From Lewinellaceae bacterium (GTDB lineage Bacteria > Bacteroidota > Bacteroidia > Chitinophagales > Saprospiraceae), in contig JADJOD010000005.1 of the NCBI GenBank assembly GCA_016713985.1, forward strand, positions 58,865 to 122,864: a stretch of 64,000 nt of DNA. Reading direction: 5' to 3'. The notes beneath the pieces are model-generated. The model searched no databases and was not told the DNA's origin. It was given only the letters and a program-made list of their open reading frames with translations. This document shows positions 1-10,479 of this stretch, one piece after another; within the stretch, counting starts at the first letter, position 1, and every line of letters begins with the position of its first letter. A program made the translations under genes and the position numbers.

Positions 1-3000
1 ACAAAATGGTGTGATCATCCGGCGCAATACCAAGGGCGGTAGCCCGCTCATCTTCGCAGAGGGAGTAAAACACCACTTCCAGGCTGTCGTAGTCGTATTC
101 CTCCGGTCCGCGCTCCAGCGTGATCGTAACCGGAATAGAAGTACCCCAGGGAATGGCATAAAGTACATAGCCATTTAGCGAACCCCCATTTACCTTGATT
201 TGAGCGCCGTGCGGATTACTTTCCGGCCCGGCAGTGAGGGCATAGGTCCAGGTTTCGTTGGTGGAACTGGTGTTGCTCAGGGTCATTTTGAAGACTGCCG
301 GCTCGTTGGCGGGAACATCCACTTTTACCGGGCCGTCGCCATCCCTCATGGACAGCAGGCAACCTTCGCGGTGGGCGGTGCCCGGCTCCCAGGGGCAGGA
401 GGATTGGCCCGCTGCCAGTCTGAAAATCGGTGTGTTATATACGGGATCAAGACCTACATCAAAAGTAAAAAAATCGCCCATATCATCATCATTGAGCGTA
501 TATCCAACGGTAACGCCACTTTTGGCTTCTGTGCCGGCGCTTCTGCTAAAGGTCCTTGATTTTGAAAACTGGGCGTATGCGTTGAAACCCGCATTATTAA
601 AGTATACGCCGGCGACAAATTCCCCTTCCGAACCCCGTATGCTGTCACTGCTTACCAAAGTGGTATTTGTGGTATCCGAGGTAATGGAATACTCATAATT
701 CGAGCCGGAGCCGAAAGTGATGTTTTCGTTGTACTGGGCGGTGTCTTTCCGGGTGCGGTTGTCAGCGATGATTTGGTTCCACCGCTGAATGGACAGGTTG
801 TACGTGCTGGCATCATCGGGTGATGTACCGGGGTCGCTGGCCAGTTTTTCCAGGTTAGGAATTACATACTCCGTGATTTCAAATTCGGAGTAAATAAATT
901 TCGTGGCAAAATCCCCCGGCGACACAAATACGGACTCGATGACCGATGCTTCACAGTCTTCAAAAGTAACTTCATCTATATTGCCGAATTTCAGGTTTTG
1001 CGCAAACCCAACAAACACATCGCCGCCTTGTGCGTCGCCTACAATCAGGTCTCCATCGTTTGTCGAAACACGTTCATCAAAAGTGATGCAGGTCTGGTAG
1101 ATCGTGTCTGTCAAATCCTGATAAGCGATAATACCGCCGCCGCTTCCTCCCAGTAATGGCGTAAAATCTTCCACGGTACCGATCAAGGGTAGCACGATTT
1201 CCAACTCTGGCAGTGTATTAAACTGAACCCCGCCGTGGTTGGCCGTATCGATGGCAAAACCGACCGAGGTTTCATTACAAATGGTCGTGTTCTTTTCTAT
1301 GAATGCATAACTGCCATCCCCCGGCGGGTCATGCAATACAAAGAAGGGGGTTTCCGGCAACTTGGTCGTGAAGGTCGTTTCCTTTATTCGTGTCCCGGTC
1401 ACGACAGCCTGCACCACCAAACTGGTCTCATTACCACTCAGCGGAGTCGCGACAATCTGCATTGTTTTCAGATACGGCGGCGTTGAATTGGGAACCCCTA
1501 CCGTAAAGGTGTATTGGAGCGTCCCCATACTCATAGCGGTGTCTTTTAACTCGTCGGCAAAGCCATTGATGATCTTGAAATGAGCGGTGTCCACATAACA
1601 ATCGCCCCCGGCATATACTTCTTTAAGCCGGATAGTCATCGTCTTCTGCTCAAATTGGTCCATCACAATAACCTGACAATCAGGACTGTAAGCCTCCAGG
1701 CCGCTGCTTACCTCTATTACAGGAGGCGCATAGTAGATGAAATCGGTCACAGCAGTATCTTTTTGGGTCAAATCCGCCGTGATACCGCCCGACACCTGAA
1801 AAAACGTTTTGATGGCTGGATCGGAGTGTTCGGTCACGGCTACGGTCATGGCGATGGGAGGCAAGTTGCCGAACTCAAATTTACCTTCTTCATTATCAAG
1901 CGTTATGATTCGTTCGAAACAGCCGTCCGTCGAACGCACTTTTACCGTACAAACGGTGCCCTGAGGGGTGCCGACATTTTTCAAAACCGGTTTTCTGCAT
2001 TCGCCGCCAGCCACCTGGCCGGTTATTTTACGTGTTGTGATGTCGTTAAAAAGAATACCTGCAACAGGGTTGACGACATTGGCAAGGTCCCAAAAAGCAG
2101 GCGTGAATACGTGGTCTTCAAACTTCGGCGATAAGGTTACCGTAGCGCCGGGGTCCAGATCGATCAAAAATTTGCCGGTTGAGTCGCTGAAAATGGGTGG
2201 ACTGTACGACTCGCCATTGATCAGAATTTCCACCTGCTCCGCAAAACAATCGGTGTTTTTGTAGCGCACGAAACCCGATACCGCCACCGTCGAACGATCC
2301 GTAAAATCCACCTGGTCGACAGAAGTCACGCTGGGGTTGAGCGTCACCTGGCGGGTGGTGGGGGTGAATTCGTGCGGCGTGGTGCTTTGATTCGGCGCAA
2401 AAGGCGACCATTCCGTGCCGAAACTGGTACCGGACCCGGTAAGCAGGGAGCCGCTGTTGTTCAGCCGGTTGCCGCTGCCTTCGTCGAAGGAGAAATAGGC
2501 GTGGAGGCCCCGTTCCTGCGGGTCGCGGGAAATTTGGGCGTGTTCCTGGATTTTGGCTTCCGTCAGCGTGGTGTCGTAAAAAGCCACTTCATCGATCAGG
2601 CCGTCAAAAAAAGCCGTGTAGCCGGCTCCTTGCTTGCGGGTGCCGAGAAGCCAGGTTTCCGTGGTATCCGACCAGTTTCCGCTTATACCGGAGAAGGTGA
2701 AAGAACCGATCGGGGCGCCGTTTTTGTAACCCGTCACGGTGCGATCGGCGCCACTGCTGTCGATGGTGAATGCCAGGTGCTGATAGCCATTTCCAAGCAA
2801 TCCGAAATCCTGGTTTACGCCGTTGAAATGAATCCGGATGATGTTGTCGGTGCCGGATTGGGTCAGTACAAGGCGAAATTCGTTACTCGTATCCCATTTT
2901 TTGGACAAAATAACCTGATTGCCGTTGGGCGAAGCATTATTGACCCATGCTTCGATGGTGGCTTTCGGAGGCAGCGAAAAATCGGGCAGGGTGGCATAAT

Positions 3001-4384
3001 CCAGCATAGAGCGGTTGAATTTGAGCGCCCGGTGCCTGTAAAAATTCTTGAACGGCTCTGCCAGGAACGTGGTACCCGTGCCATAACTGGCCGATTCGAT
3101 GCGATAGTAGCCGTCGTCATTGGTGATGGCCGATGTGCGCACGGGCGGGCGGTCAGTATCGAACTGCGCGCCGCAGAAATACAACTTGTTGCGTCGCACC
3201 ACATCGAACGATTTGCTGCCTTGTTCCTCGTCCATTTTCCAGTACGTCATCAGTCCGGGGGTAGTGGACGAAGCCGTGCCTTCCATAATTTCTCCCAAAT
3301 CCAGTTCATCCAGTTTTCGGGTATAAATTCGCAATTCATCCATCCGGCCCTGCCATCCTCCGTTGGTGGTGCGGGCGCCGAGATTCAGGTCGGTCGTCAA
3401 ACCTGCAGGCGCATTCATCGCACTGATGTCTGCGAGTACGCCGTCGAGGTAAAGTTGGCCCTGGTTGTTGCTGTACGTCAGCGCAATGTGGTGCCAGGCG
3501 TTTTTGGTGCTGTCCGGGAAATTGACGGAAAAAGTACCCGCTGCCACACCCGGCGCATTGACCATGATACCTTCCTGAGCGCCGGCACTGTTAAGCGCCT
3601 GAATATAAAGTGAATACGGTGCGAACTGAATCACTCCTGCATTGGCCGCCGCCGTGTTGGTTTTTATCCAAAAAGCCAGGGACCACTGCGACAGGATCGG
3701 CAAGAGGGTATTGACGGATGTGTCGGCTTCGGCAAAAGCGCCGTCGGTTGCCCCGAATTTGGCCGAAAAACCCTGCATCGGCATAAGCGTCACCAGGGCG
3801 CCGGGCACCGGGCTGCCATTTACGGTTTCTACCAAACCCGTCACCACGCCGTTGGGCACCTGAAATCCGAGGGCCTTACCCGGCACTCCTTCGCCGTAAA
3901 TATTCACGCCGCGCACTTCATAGTTGTAAGGTTGGCCGGCGATGACGTTGAAGTCGTTGTAACTCCGGGTGTTTTTGTCGACAGAGGCCAGAAAAATGCC
4001 GTCGCGATAAATATTAAAGCCGCCGTCGAAGCTGGGGCTGAGCGGATCCACGGCCCAGCGGAGCTGGATGCGGTCGAGCAGATCGCCCTGTGTGGCCACC
4101 ACGGAGGGGGCGGTGGGCGGCGCGACGAAGCGCATCCAGAAACCTGCCCCGGCACTGTAATACTGGTTGTAAAACGTGCCGACCAGCGGTTCGCCAACGG
4201 AAGAGTTGTGACGGTTTTTGTTGTTAAAAGCGCCCGTGACACTTCCGTAATTGAAAAAAATGCCTCCTGTATACGTCTCCGTGCCCGTTGCGCCGCCTGC
4301 ACAGTTGGCATCCTGTGCCAACAATTGCGACCCCGAGGCACACCAAAGCGTGAGCAGGAAAAATATGCTGCGGATATTTTTCAT
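1..4384 (-). CDS. Giant secreted LamG/fibronectin-type surface protein, partial (C-terminus outside the window)
   Basis: One uninterrupted frame runs from the ATG at 4384 to the window edge, 1461 codons with no stop, so the C-terminus is missing. The N-terminus is a signal peptide (MKNIRSIFFLLTLWC, cut near QLLAQ). A fibronectin-III-like module follows at about residues 88-165. Two concanavalin-like LamG modules lie at about 205-400 (WHHIALTYSNNQGQLYLDG, then GRMDELRIYTRKL) and 450-655 (QHLAFTID, then GLIDEVAFYDTTL). The remaining 800 residues are beta-rich with scattered cysteines and no family I recognise. LamG modules usually bind sugars or proteins, so a cell-surface or secreted role is inferred. 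In Bacteroidota such proteins normally end in a type IX sorting domain, but that end is not visible here. It lies 65 bp downstream of the S74-domain gene on the same strand, possibly one transcript. Confidence 0.8.
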   Translation of the reverse strand, partial: MKNIRSIFFLLTLWCASGSQLLAQDANCAGGATGTETYTGGIFFNYGSVTGAFNNKNRHNSSVGEPLVGTFYNQYYSAGAGFWMRFVAPPTAPSVVATQGDLLDRIQLRWAVDPLSPSFDGGFNIYRDGIFLASVDKNTRSYNDFNVIAGQPYNYEVRGVNIYGEGVPGKALGFQVPNGVVTGLVETVNGSPVPGALVTLMPMQGFSAKFGATDGAFAEADTSVNTLLPILSQWSLAFWIKTNTAAANAGVIQFAPYSLYIQALNSAGAQEGIMVNAPGVAAGTFSVNFPDSTKNAWHHIALTYSNNQGQLYLDGVLADISAMNAPAGLTTDLNLGARTTNGGWQGRMDELRIYTRKLDELDLGEIMEGTASSTTPGLMTYWKMDEEQGSKSFDVVRRNKLYFCGAQFDTDRPPVRTSAITNDDGYYRIESASYGTGTTFLAEPFKNFYRHRALKFNRSMLDYATLPDFSLPPKATIEAWVNNASPNGNQVILSKKWDTSNEFRLVLTQSGTDNIIRIHFNGVNQDFGLLGNGYQHLAFTIDSSGADRTVTGYKNGAPIGSFTFSGISGNWSDTTETWLLGTRKQGAGYTAFFDGLIDEVAFYDTTLTEAKIQEHAQISRDPQERGLHAYFSFDEGSGNRLNNSGSLLTGSGTSFGTEWSPFAPNQSTTPHEFTPTTRQVTLNPSVTSVDQVDFTDRSTVAVSGFVRYKNTDCFAEQVEILINGESYSPPIFSDSTGKFLIDLDPGATVTLSPKFEDHVFTPAFWDLANVVNPVAGILFNDITTRKITGQVAGGECRKPVLKNVGTPQGTVCTVKVRSTDGCFERIITLDNEEGKFEFGNLPPIAMTVAVTEHSDPAIKTFFQVSGGITADLTQKDTAVTDFIYYAPPVIEVSSGLEAYSPDCQVIVMDQFEQKTMTIRLKEVYAGGDCYVDTAHFKIINGFADELKDTAMSMGTLQYTFTVGVPNSTPPYLKTMQIVATPLSGNETSLVVQAVVTGTRIKETTFTTKLPETPFFVLHDPPGDGSYAFIEKNTTICNETSVGFAIDTANHGGVQFNTLPELEIVLPLIGTVEDFTPLLGGSGGGIIAYQDLTDTIYQTCITFDERVSTNDGDLIVGDAQGGDVFVGFAQNLKFGNIDEVTFEDCEASVIESVFVSPGDFATKFIYSEFEITEYVIPNLEKLASDPGTSPDDASTYNLSIQRWNQIIADNRTRKDTAQYNENITFGSGSNYEYSITSDTTNTTLVSSDSIRGSEGEFVAGVYFNNAGFNAYAQFSKSRTFSRSAGTEAKSGVTVGYTLNDDDMGDFFTFDVGLDPVYNTPIFRLAAGQSSCPWEPGTAHREGCLLSMRDGDGPVKVDVPANEPAVFKMTLSNTSSTNETWTYALTAGPESNPHGAQIKVNGGSLNGYVLYAIPWGTSIPVTITLERGPEEYDYDSLEVVFYSLCEDERATALGIAPDDHTIL

Positions 4385-4449
4385 GGTAAAAACAAGGGAA
4401 TGATGAATGATAAATGAAAAGTGGGGAATTCCCGGGCAGCAATCGGAAA

Positions 4450-6008
4450 TCACTTCCGATCGCTGCCGCTGTTACCGCGGGTGCTGCTGCTTGCCCGGAG
4501 TGCGTTCACGTCGGCACGGAGTTCGTTCAATGCCTCGCGCAAGGCGGCGTTTTCAGCCTGGAGGTTTGAAAAATCTGCCCGGTTTTGCGCTTTTTCCTGC
4601 TTCAAAGCGGCGATCTGTTGTTGTTGTTCGCGCAACAACGGAATGATGTACACCACCATCCGGTCGTACATCAAGGCATCCGGGCGGCCCTGTTCGTCGT
4701 ACACGACCAATTGTTTCAGACCTAAAACGTCGAGTTCTTCGGCAATAAAACCAATCTCCCACTCGTGGGGGCGCCCGGGACGGGTATACTTTTTCGGTTC
4801 GGCAAGCAACAGCCGGCTGAAATCTGCCGTCAGGGGCGTAATTTGCTCTTTATATCGCGCCGACGAAGTGGCTTTTACGATTCTTCCATCGGACTGAATG
4901 CCGAGCGCGGCGCCCGTGCCCGTAGAAACTTCAGCATAGACATCGGAGGAAGTGATCCGCATTTTCTGGGTATTATCCGCATAAAAACTCACGGATCCGG
5001 CATCCAGGGAAAACATACCGGAATCATCGTCGCCCCCCGTTTGAAAGGCGTAACCATTGTGGTTTGCACCAAAAGCGCCGGGTGCGCCACCGCGGGCGAG
5101 CATGCCGCCGGCTAAATACAGGCGATCCTGGTTCAGTTCAAGCCGTTCCACGTTGTTGGTAAAAAGGCTTACAGTGCCATCACCGAGGCTGTACAGGCCG
5201 GAGTCGTTGTCACCGTTGTTGCCGGCAAAGGCGTAGCCGTTTTTGTTTGAGCCGCTGGCGCCGGGCGCGCCGCCACGCGCAACAATATTTTGTTCGGCCA
5301 GCACCGGCCCACCAATCCGGACAAGCCCGCCGGAGGGTGGGTTCAGTTGAATTTCACTGGCTGAGCCGAAGCACAACAGTTGCAGGTTGCCCTGATTGTT
5401 ACCGATCCGGAATGTATTGCCGCTTACCTGTTGGTTGAAGCCCAAATATCCGCCCAATACGTCCGCTTTTTTCAGGTACAATTCCGTGACGCCATTATCG
5501 GGGCCTTCCACCAGAATTTTGGCTGAGCCGCCGGAAACCGTGTTTTTTACGTGGAGTTTCTCCGTAGGTGTTGCAGCGCCGATCCCCACATTTCCGGAAG
5601 AGGGGAATTTGTTGTCCTGCCCGATCAACGACAACGCATACGGCGCCGAGGTAAGCGGGATACGTGGTATCATCTCGGAACCTGAACCCACCGCCACACT
5701 GACAAAATAAGGCTCCGTGAAAGGAATATTGAGGGCAGTGACCGATCCCAGCACCGCGCTGTAGATGCCGCCGGTCACTTCCACCGTGGGTTGTATTTCC
5801 GTCCAAATGGCCGAGCCGCCGGTTTCGACGTTGTAAATACGAAACTTGAGGGAATACTCGCCATCCGTCAATGCAGTGCCGTCGCTTTTTTTAAGGAAAC
5901 CCTGGATACTCAACTTGGCCTGGGCATGAAGGGTTGTAGTAAAAGCAGCAAAAACAAAATCGTCAGAAGTGTTGCCGGGATAGTGTGGAATGCAAAACTG
6001 CTTTTCAT
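4450..6008 (-). CDS. Secreted protein with C-terminal S74 intramolecular chaperone domain; signal peptide in another frame
   Basis: The main frame (4450-5913) encodes 487 residues. It starts with a strand-rich head found in many Bacteroidota surface proteins (LSIQGFLKKSDGTALTDG). The middle holds repeats with the pattern RGGAPGA...NGYAF. The end is an S74 chaperone domain (SARYKEQITPL, IGFIAEELD) followed by a coiled coil. S74 domains trimerise fibre proteins and often cleave themselves off. The frame opens only at a TTG. A good signal peptide (MKSSFAFHTIPATLLTI) begins at ATG 6008 in another frame. Adding one T to the T-run at 5956-5959 joins them into ...TIFVFAAFTTTLHAQA, a normal cleavage region. 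I therefore annotate from 6008 and treat the break as a one-base deletion, real or technical. The receptor or substrate is unknown. Confidence 0.75.
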
Positions 6009-6106
6009 AGTAGAAAAAAAATTGAACAAGTGAAGAAGTAGGTGCGGTGCCGAAGGTTTCATTGCCGGGGCTGCGACAAAGGTGCCGGCAGGCACACGTA
6101 CCGGTT

Positions 6107-6190
6107 TCCCACTATCTGTTCAACGCAGTGGAGCATTTGTTCCGACAGGCGGACTATTTATTCGGAAAGGTGGACTATTTGTTCAGGAGA
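6107..6190. repeat. 21-bp tandem repeat, four degenerate units
   Basis: Four units of 21 bp occur between the S74 gene and the regulator, with the common core GGACTATTTGTTC. Read on the plus strand they encode heptads such as HLFRQAD, YLFGKVD and YLFRRAG. No start signal or recognisable protein goes with them. The period matches the larger 21-bp array at 46681-46911, although the sequence differs. Confidence 0.55.
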
Positions 6191-6239
6191 GCCGGCGACT
6201 GGCGTCTAATTTACTCTTTTTCAGATCATTAGACCTTTT

Positions 6240-9200
6240 TTATTCGCAAGGCGGAAGGCGTTGTCTCAAATTCTTCTGAAAAGGCCCGGCTGAAAAATTT
6301 CGGATCGTTGAACCCACTTCATAAGCGATTTCGGACACAGTGAAGGTCGTGGAGAGCAGTAACTGACGCGCTTTTTGCAGCCGGATGAGTCGGATGTAGA
6401 TATTAAGCGAGCGACCGGTCAGGGCGGATAATTTTCGATACACCACCGGATAACTCATGCCGAGAGTTCGGCACACGTCTTCTCCGGTCAGGGTGGAGTC
6501 CCCAAGGCGGCTTTCTACGGCGGCCCGCAATTTTTGCAAAAAAACGTCCTCGTTGTTCGGTGATTGGAAGTCTGTAGACGGAGTGGTCGATTCACCCGTC
6601 GCCAAACCCCAATCTTTATTCGAATACTTCGCCTGCAATTTCCGGCGCAGCTCCAACAAGTTGCTCAACACTGCCCGCAATTCGTCGGGGTGAAAAGGTT
6701 TGGCCAAATAAGCGTCTGCGCCCTGGCGCAGCCCGGCGATACGGTCGTCCACACCGGCTTTTGCCGTCAGCAACACAATGGGAATATGGCTGCTGCGCTC
6801 GTCGTTTTTCAGCGTATCGCACACCTCAAAACCGTCTTTTTCGGGCATCATCACGTCAGAAATGATCAGATCGGGGATACTTTCGACAGCCCGTTCGATA
6901 CCCGCCCGGCCATTGCGGGCCAGCATGACCTGGTACTGTTCGCGCACACAAGCGGCCACATAATCCGCCACATCGGCGTGGTCTTCCACGATCAGCACCG
7001 AGGGGCGTTGGTCGGAATCTCCGGTATGATCTTGTACCGGCAACAAGGGCGCGGTCGGGGTGGGGAAGGCTGGCAAAGCCGGCGGGAAGGCCGGCAAAGC
7101 CGGAACGCCGGCTTCCAGGCGGCTCGTCAACGGCAGTAACACCGTAAAAACAGACCCTCCCCCTCCCGATATTGGGTCGGGGCTGCTCACCGAAATGTCG
7201 CCCTGCATGAGTCTGACTAATTCGCGGGCCAGGGCGAGTCCGATACCGGTGCCGCCGCTGTGGCGGGTGGAAGAATCATCGGCCTGGTAAAAACGGTCGA
7301 AAACATATGGCAATTTTTCGGGCGCGATGCCTACACCCGTGTCTTTCACCCGCAGCGACAACCAGGGTTGATTTTTTTGCACGATCTCCTTGATTTGCAC
7401 ATAAATATGCCCGCCGTCGGGGGTGAATTTGATGGCATTGGAGAGCAGATTGACAACAATCGTCTGCATTCTTTCCGGGTCGTAATCCATTTCCACTGCG
7501 GGGCTATCCGACAAAAAATGCAGTTGTACGCCCTGCCCTGTGGCATAGGAGTGAAAGGATTCGGTGATGTATTTGATGAACATCACCACGTCGCCCCGCT
7601 GCAACTGGAGCCTCATGTTACCCGATTCGAGTTTGGAGAGGTCGAGCAGTTGGTTGATGAGTTGCAGCAGTTGCGATCCGTTGCGTTGTACCGTTTCCAG
7701 CAGCAACTCCTGGGGCCTTGCTCCCTGCCCGGCCAGATATTGCTTGACTTGCTCCGTCACACCGAGAATGACGGTCAGCGGTGTGCGAAACTCGTGCGTA
7801 ATGTTGGTGTAAAGCCGGGTTTTGACCTGGTCGAGTTCCTGGAGGCGCCGGGTTTCGGCATGGTCGAGCCGGCGGCGCAACTGGATTTGATAGAAGCCGT
7901 AAGCCGCGCCTGCTGCCAATAACAAATACAGCGCGCAGGCCCACCACGAGGCATACCAGGGCGGGTGGATCAGGATGCGCAGGGTGGCAGGTGCGTCATT
8001 CCATACGCCATCGCTGTTGGCCGTTTTTACTTTAAATGTATACGTACCGGGCGACAGGTTGAGGTATTGCGCCGTATGTTCGAAGCCCTTGTGCGCCCAT
8101 TCGGATTCGGCCCCTTCGAGGTAAAATTGGAACTGGTTGCGCTCCGGTTTTGCATAGTCTAAGGCGGCGAATTGAAGGAGCAGGTTGTTTTGGGAATAAT
8201 CCAGTTCGAGCATTTCCGTGAACTCGATACCCCGGGTCAGGAGGGAAGCCGAGTCCCGGGGGTCCAGCAACCGGCCATTGATATTCAATGCCGTAAGGCG
8301 CACTTTCGGCGCTTGCGCATTAACCGACAAGTCATTGGGGTCAAAAATCGTCAGGCCGTTTACGCCGCCGAAAACCAGCCGGCCATCCGGCATTTTGCCA
8401 TAAGAATAAGTGTTGAACTCATTACCCGGCAAACCATCCGATTGCAGGAAATATTGAAACCGCCGGGTGGCGGGGTCAAATTTGTTCAAACCTTTGTTGG
8501 TGCTGAGCCACAAGTTATTGCCTTCCGGTACAATGCCGTATACCACATCATCCGACAGGCCGTTGCGGGTATTAAAATGGGTGAAGTGACCGGTGCGTGT
8601 GTCCAGCCGGCTCATCCCCCCGCCACCGGTACCGATCCACAGGATGTTGGCATCCGCCGGGTCGATCAGCAGGCATTTGATGTTGTTGGCGGGCAGGCTG
8701 TTGCGATTATTGGGATCATTTTGCAACTTGCTGAAGCGGTAGCCACCCGCAGCATCCGGTTGTGCCCGGACGATATTTTTGGTCAGCGCAATCCAGTGGC
8801 TGCCGTCTGCGGTCACCGCCGCTGCCAGCACGCTGGGTTCACCCACACCAAACGGGCTGTAATCGTATGCCGTGAATTGCCGGCTTTTTTGGTCGAAACG
8901 CAGCATCCGGTAAGGCAGATAAACCCAGATAACATCGGGCGCTTCGTGGCGCAATGCGAGCACGTCGAAATAACGTTGCGGGTCAAGGGCGTATTGAAAA
9001 ACCTCCGTGCGGCCACTGCCTGGCTGGTAATGGATCAATTTGCCCTGCTGTTTCCGTGTATCCTGGCCACTTGTCCACAGGTCGCCGGCATTGTCGGATA
9101 CGGTGAAAAGCGAAACCATATCCTGCGCCGCTTTCGCAAACGGGTAAGGCATCAACTGTCCGGTAGTCAGGTTCAGTCGATTGAATAATGATCTTTTAAA

Positions 9201-10298
9201 AACGGGCTGGTTGATACGCCCGAGCCAAATATCGCCCTGCGCGTCTGTAAAAGGCGGGCTGTAAATTGAAAGCCCCGGCAAGTAATTTTTGAAAGCGGCA
9301 GCGCGTGGGTTGAACCGACGGATGCCGTGTGCATTGGTGCCAAACCACACGATACCGAACTGGTCGGTAAGGCTGCTCACCACACCTTCGGGTATTGTTA
9401 AACGCAATGCAGCTTGTGCCGGCCCAATGGTCGGCGGCAAATGTTGCAAGTCAAAATGAAAACCGCAGATCTCCTCCATATCTATCCAGATCAGCTGCTT
9501 GCGCGGGTCGAAATGCCGCAGGGCGTTCACCGGGCGCTCTGTACGAATCAAATGCCAGGGAGCATTCAGCCGGGTCGCGTCTAAGTGCGCAAGCAGATGG
9601 CGGTTACCGAGCCAAACCCCGTTGGCGCCGTCATTCGCCAGGTACATCATCGTGTCCCGGCCCGGTACCTCGAATCGCCGGATTTGGCGCGAAGCCGGGT
9701 CCAAACGATACACCTCCCGCCCGTTCGGCTCAAGCAACCACAACATACGCCCGTCTTCGCTCAATACCACATCCCGGCAGTTTATTTCCGCCGATAAGTC
9801 TTCCAAATTCTGAATCTGTTGCTGCGGGCCGGCGTTCCTGATTTTTTCCTTCACTTCGGGTGTCAGCACCAAACGTCGTATCGGGGTTTTTCGCTCGAAA
9901 ATATACAAGGTACTGCCTCCATCACTCAATGCGTACGCGGCCTTCGAGGCAACATGATAAAAACGGCGTGTTTGCCGGTCGAGCAAGTCAATACCTGCAT
10001 AAGTCAGAACGCACAAAAACTCGCCCGCTTCCGCCACGTTTAGAATGCCGTTGTGCGAAATGGAATAGGGATCGTAAGGGTCGTGCTGGAAGACCAAAAA
10101 CTCGTATCCGTCGTAGCGGCACAAGCCGTCGTTGGTGCCAAACCACAGAAATCCTTCGCGGTCCTGGCAGATAGACACGACATAGCCCTGCGGCAACCCC
10201 TGCTCGATGGTTATTTTTCCCAACTCCAGCGAGGTTTGTGCGGGCATTGATCGCTGCACAAAAAAGATCAGGCAAAGCAGGGTGAACGAGCGGAGCAT
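6240..10298 (-). CDS. Hybrid two-component system protein (sensor kinase, receiver and AraC regulator in one chain)
   Basis: This 1352-residue protein joins sensing and transcription control. It has a signal peptide (MLRSFTLLCLIFFVQRSMPAQ) and periplasmic beta-propeller repeats to about residue 640 (FLWFGTNDGLCRYDG). A Y_Y_Y-type domain and a membrane helix near 786 follow. The kinase has its phospho-His near 834 (THEFRTPL), with N, G1 and G2 boxes NLLSNAIKFTPDGG, DTGVGI and GGTGIGLAL. The receiver carries its Asp near 1148 (ISDVMMP). The AraC-type HTH begins near 1240. The family usually controls polysaccharide use or other surface functions; no SusCD pair is nearby, so the target is unknown. 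The last helix is garbled after EIAYEVG. Adding one T at 6311-6312 restores FNDPKFFSRAFSEEF and moves the stop to 6229, which indicates a one-base deletion. Confidence 0.92.
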   Translation of the reverse strand: MLRSFTLLCLIFFVQRSMPAQTSLELGKITIEQGLPQGYVVSICQDREGFLWFGTNDGLCRYDGYEFLVFQHDPYDPYSISHNGILNVAEAGEFLCVLTYAGIDLLDRQTRRFYHVASKAAYALSDGGSTLYIFERKTPIRRLVLTPEVKEKIRNAGPQQQIQNLEDLSAEINCRDVVLSEDGRMLWLLEPNGREVYRLDPASRQIRRFEVPGRDTMMYLANDGANGVWLGNRHLLAHLDATRLNAPWHLIRTERPVNALRHFDPRKQLIWIDMEEICGFHFDLQHLPPTIGPAQAALRLTIPEGVVSSLTDQFGIVWFGTNAHGIRRFNPRAAAFKNYLPGLSIYSPPFTDAQGDIWLGRINQPVFKRSLFNRLNLTTGQLMPYPFAKAAQDMVSLFTVSDNAGDLWTSGQDTRKQQGKLIHYQPGSGRTEVFQYALDPQRYFDVLALRHEAPDVIWVYLPYRMLRFDQKSRQFTAYDYSPFGVGEPSVLAAAVTADGSHWIALTKNIVRAQPDAAGGYRFSKLQNDPNNRNSLPANNIKCLLIDPADANILWIGTGGGGMSRLDTRTGHFTHFNTRNGLSDDVVYGIVPEGNNLWLSTNKGLNKFDPATRRFQYFLQSDGLPGNEFNTYSYGKMPDGRLVFGGVNGLTIFDPNDLSVNAQAPKVRLTALNINGRLLDPRDSASLLTRGIEFTEMLELDYSQNNLLLQFAALDYAKPERNQFQFYLEGAESEWAHKGFEHTAQYLNLSPGTYTFKVKTANSDGVWNDAPATLRILIHPPWYASWWACALYLLLAAGAAYGFYQIQLRRRLDHAETRRLQELDQVKTRLYTNITHEFRTPLTVILGVTEQVKQYLAGQGARPQELLLETVQRNGSQLLQLINQLLDLSKLESGNMRLQLQRGDVVMFIKYITESFHSYATGQGVQLHFLSDSPAVEMDYDPERMQTIVVNLLSNAIKFTPDGGHIYVQIKEIVQKNQPWLSLRVKDTGVGIAPEKLPYVFDRFYQADDSSTRHSGGTGIGLALARELVRLMQGDISVSSPDPISGGGGSVFTVLLPLTSRLEAGVPALPAFPPALPAFPTPTAPLLPVQDHTGDSDQRPSVLIVEDHADVADYVAACVREQYQVMLARNGRAGIERAVESIPDLIISDVMMPEKDGFEVCDTLKNDERSSHIPIVLLTAKAGVDDRIAGLRQGADAYLAKPFHPDELRAVLSNLLELRRKLQAKYSNKDWGLATGESTTPSTDFQSPNNEDVFLQKLRAAVESRLGDSTLTGEDVCRTLGMSYPVVYRKLSALTGRSLNIYIRLIRLQKARQLLLSTTFTVSEIAYEVGSTIRNFSAGPFQKNLRQRLPPCE

Positions 10299-10370
10299 AT
10301 TTGTTTTCTTGGAGGCAAAGATACAGCATCATCCTTCTGCCCCTGCTAATTAGAAAGCGGCAACACAAAT

Positions 10371-10461
10371 AAGTAGTAGGACGGAAATCTTCTCCGTCCA
10401 GATGATTCATTCTCAGAATGTTCGGAAGAAAACTAGTATCATTAATTTTGTCCACTCACTT
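10371..10461 (-). repeat. 92-bp intergenic element, copy A
   Basis: This is nearly identical to the reverse complement of 16240-16331, with roughly eight differences. It contains two stem-loops: CATTCTnAGAATG, and a GGACGG/CCGTCC stem. It begins about 20 bp past the stop of the APC permease, in the direction of that gene. Copy B lies about 40 bp past the stop of the TPR gene in the same relative orientation. A 3'-end role such as termination or mRNA stability is possible, and a mobile origin is equally open. Confidence 0.7.
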
Positions 10462-10479
10462 AGTTTTAATTAAAGATCC

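Noticed and set aside
2372..3613. Long plus-strand open frame of 413 codons
   Set aside because: It is antisense to the LamG protein, whose minus frame has signal peptide and domain matches; the plus frame resembles nothing.
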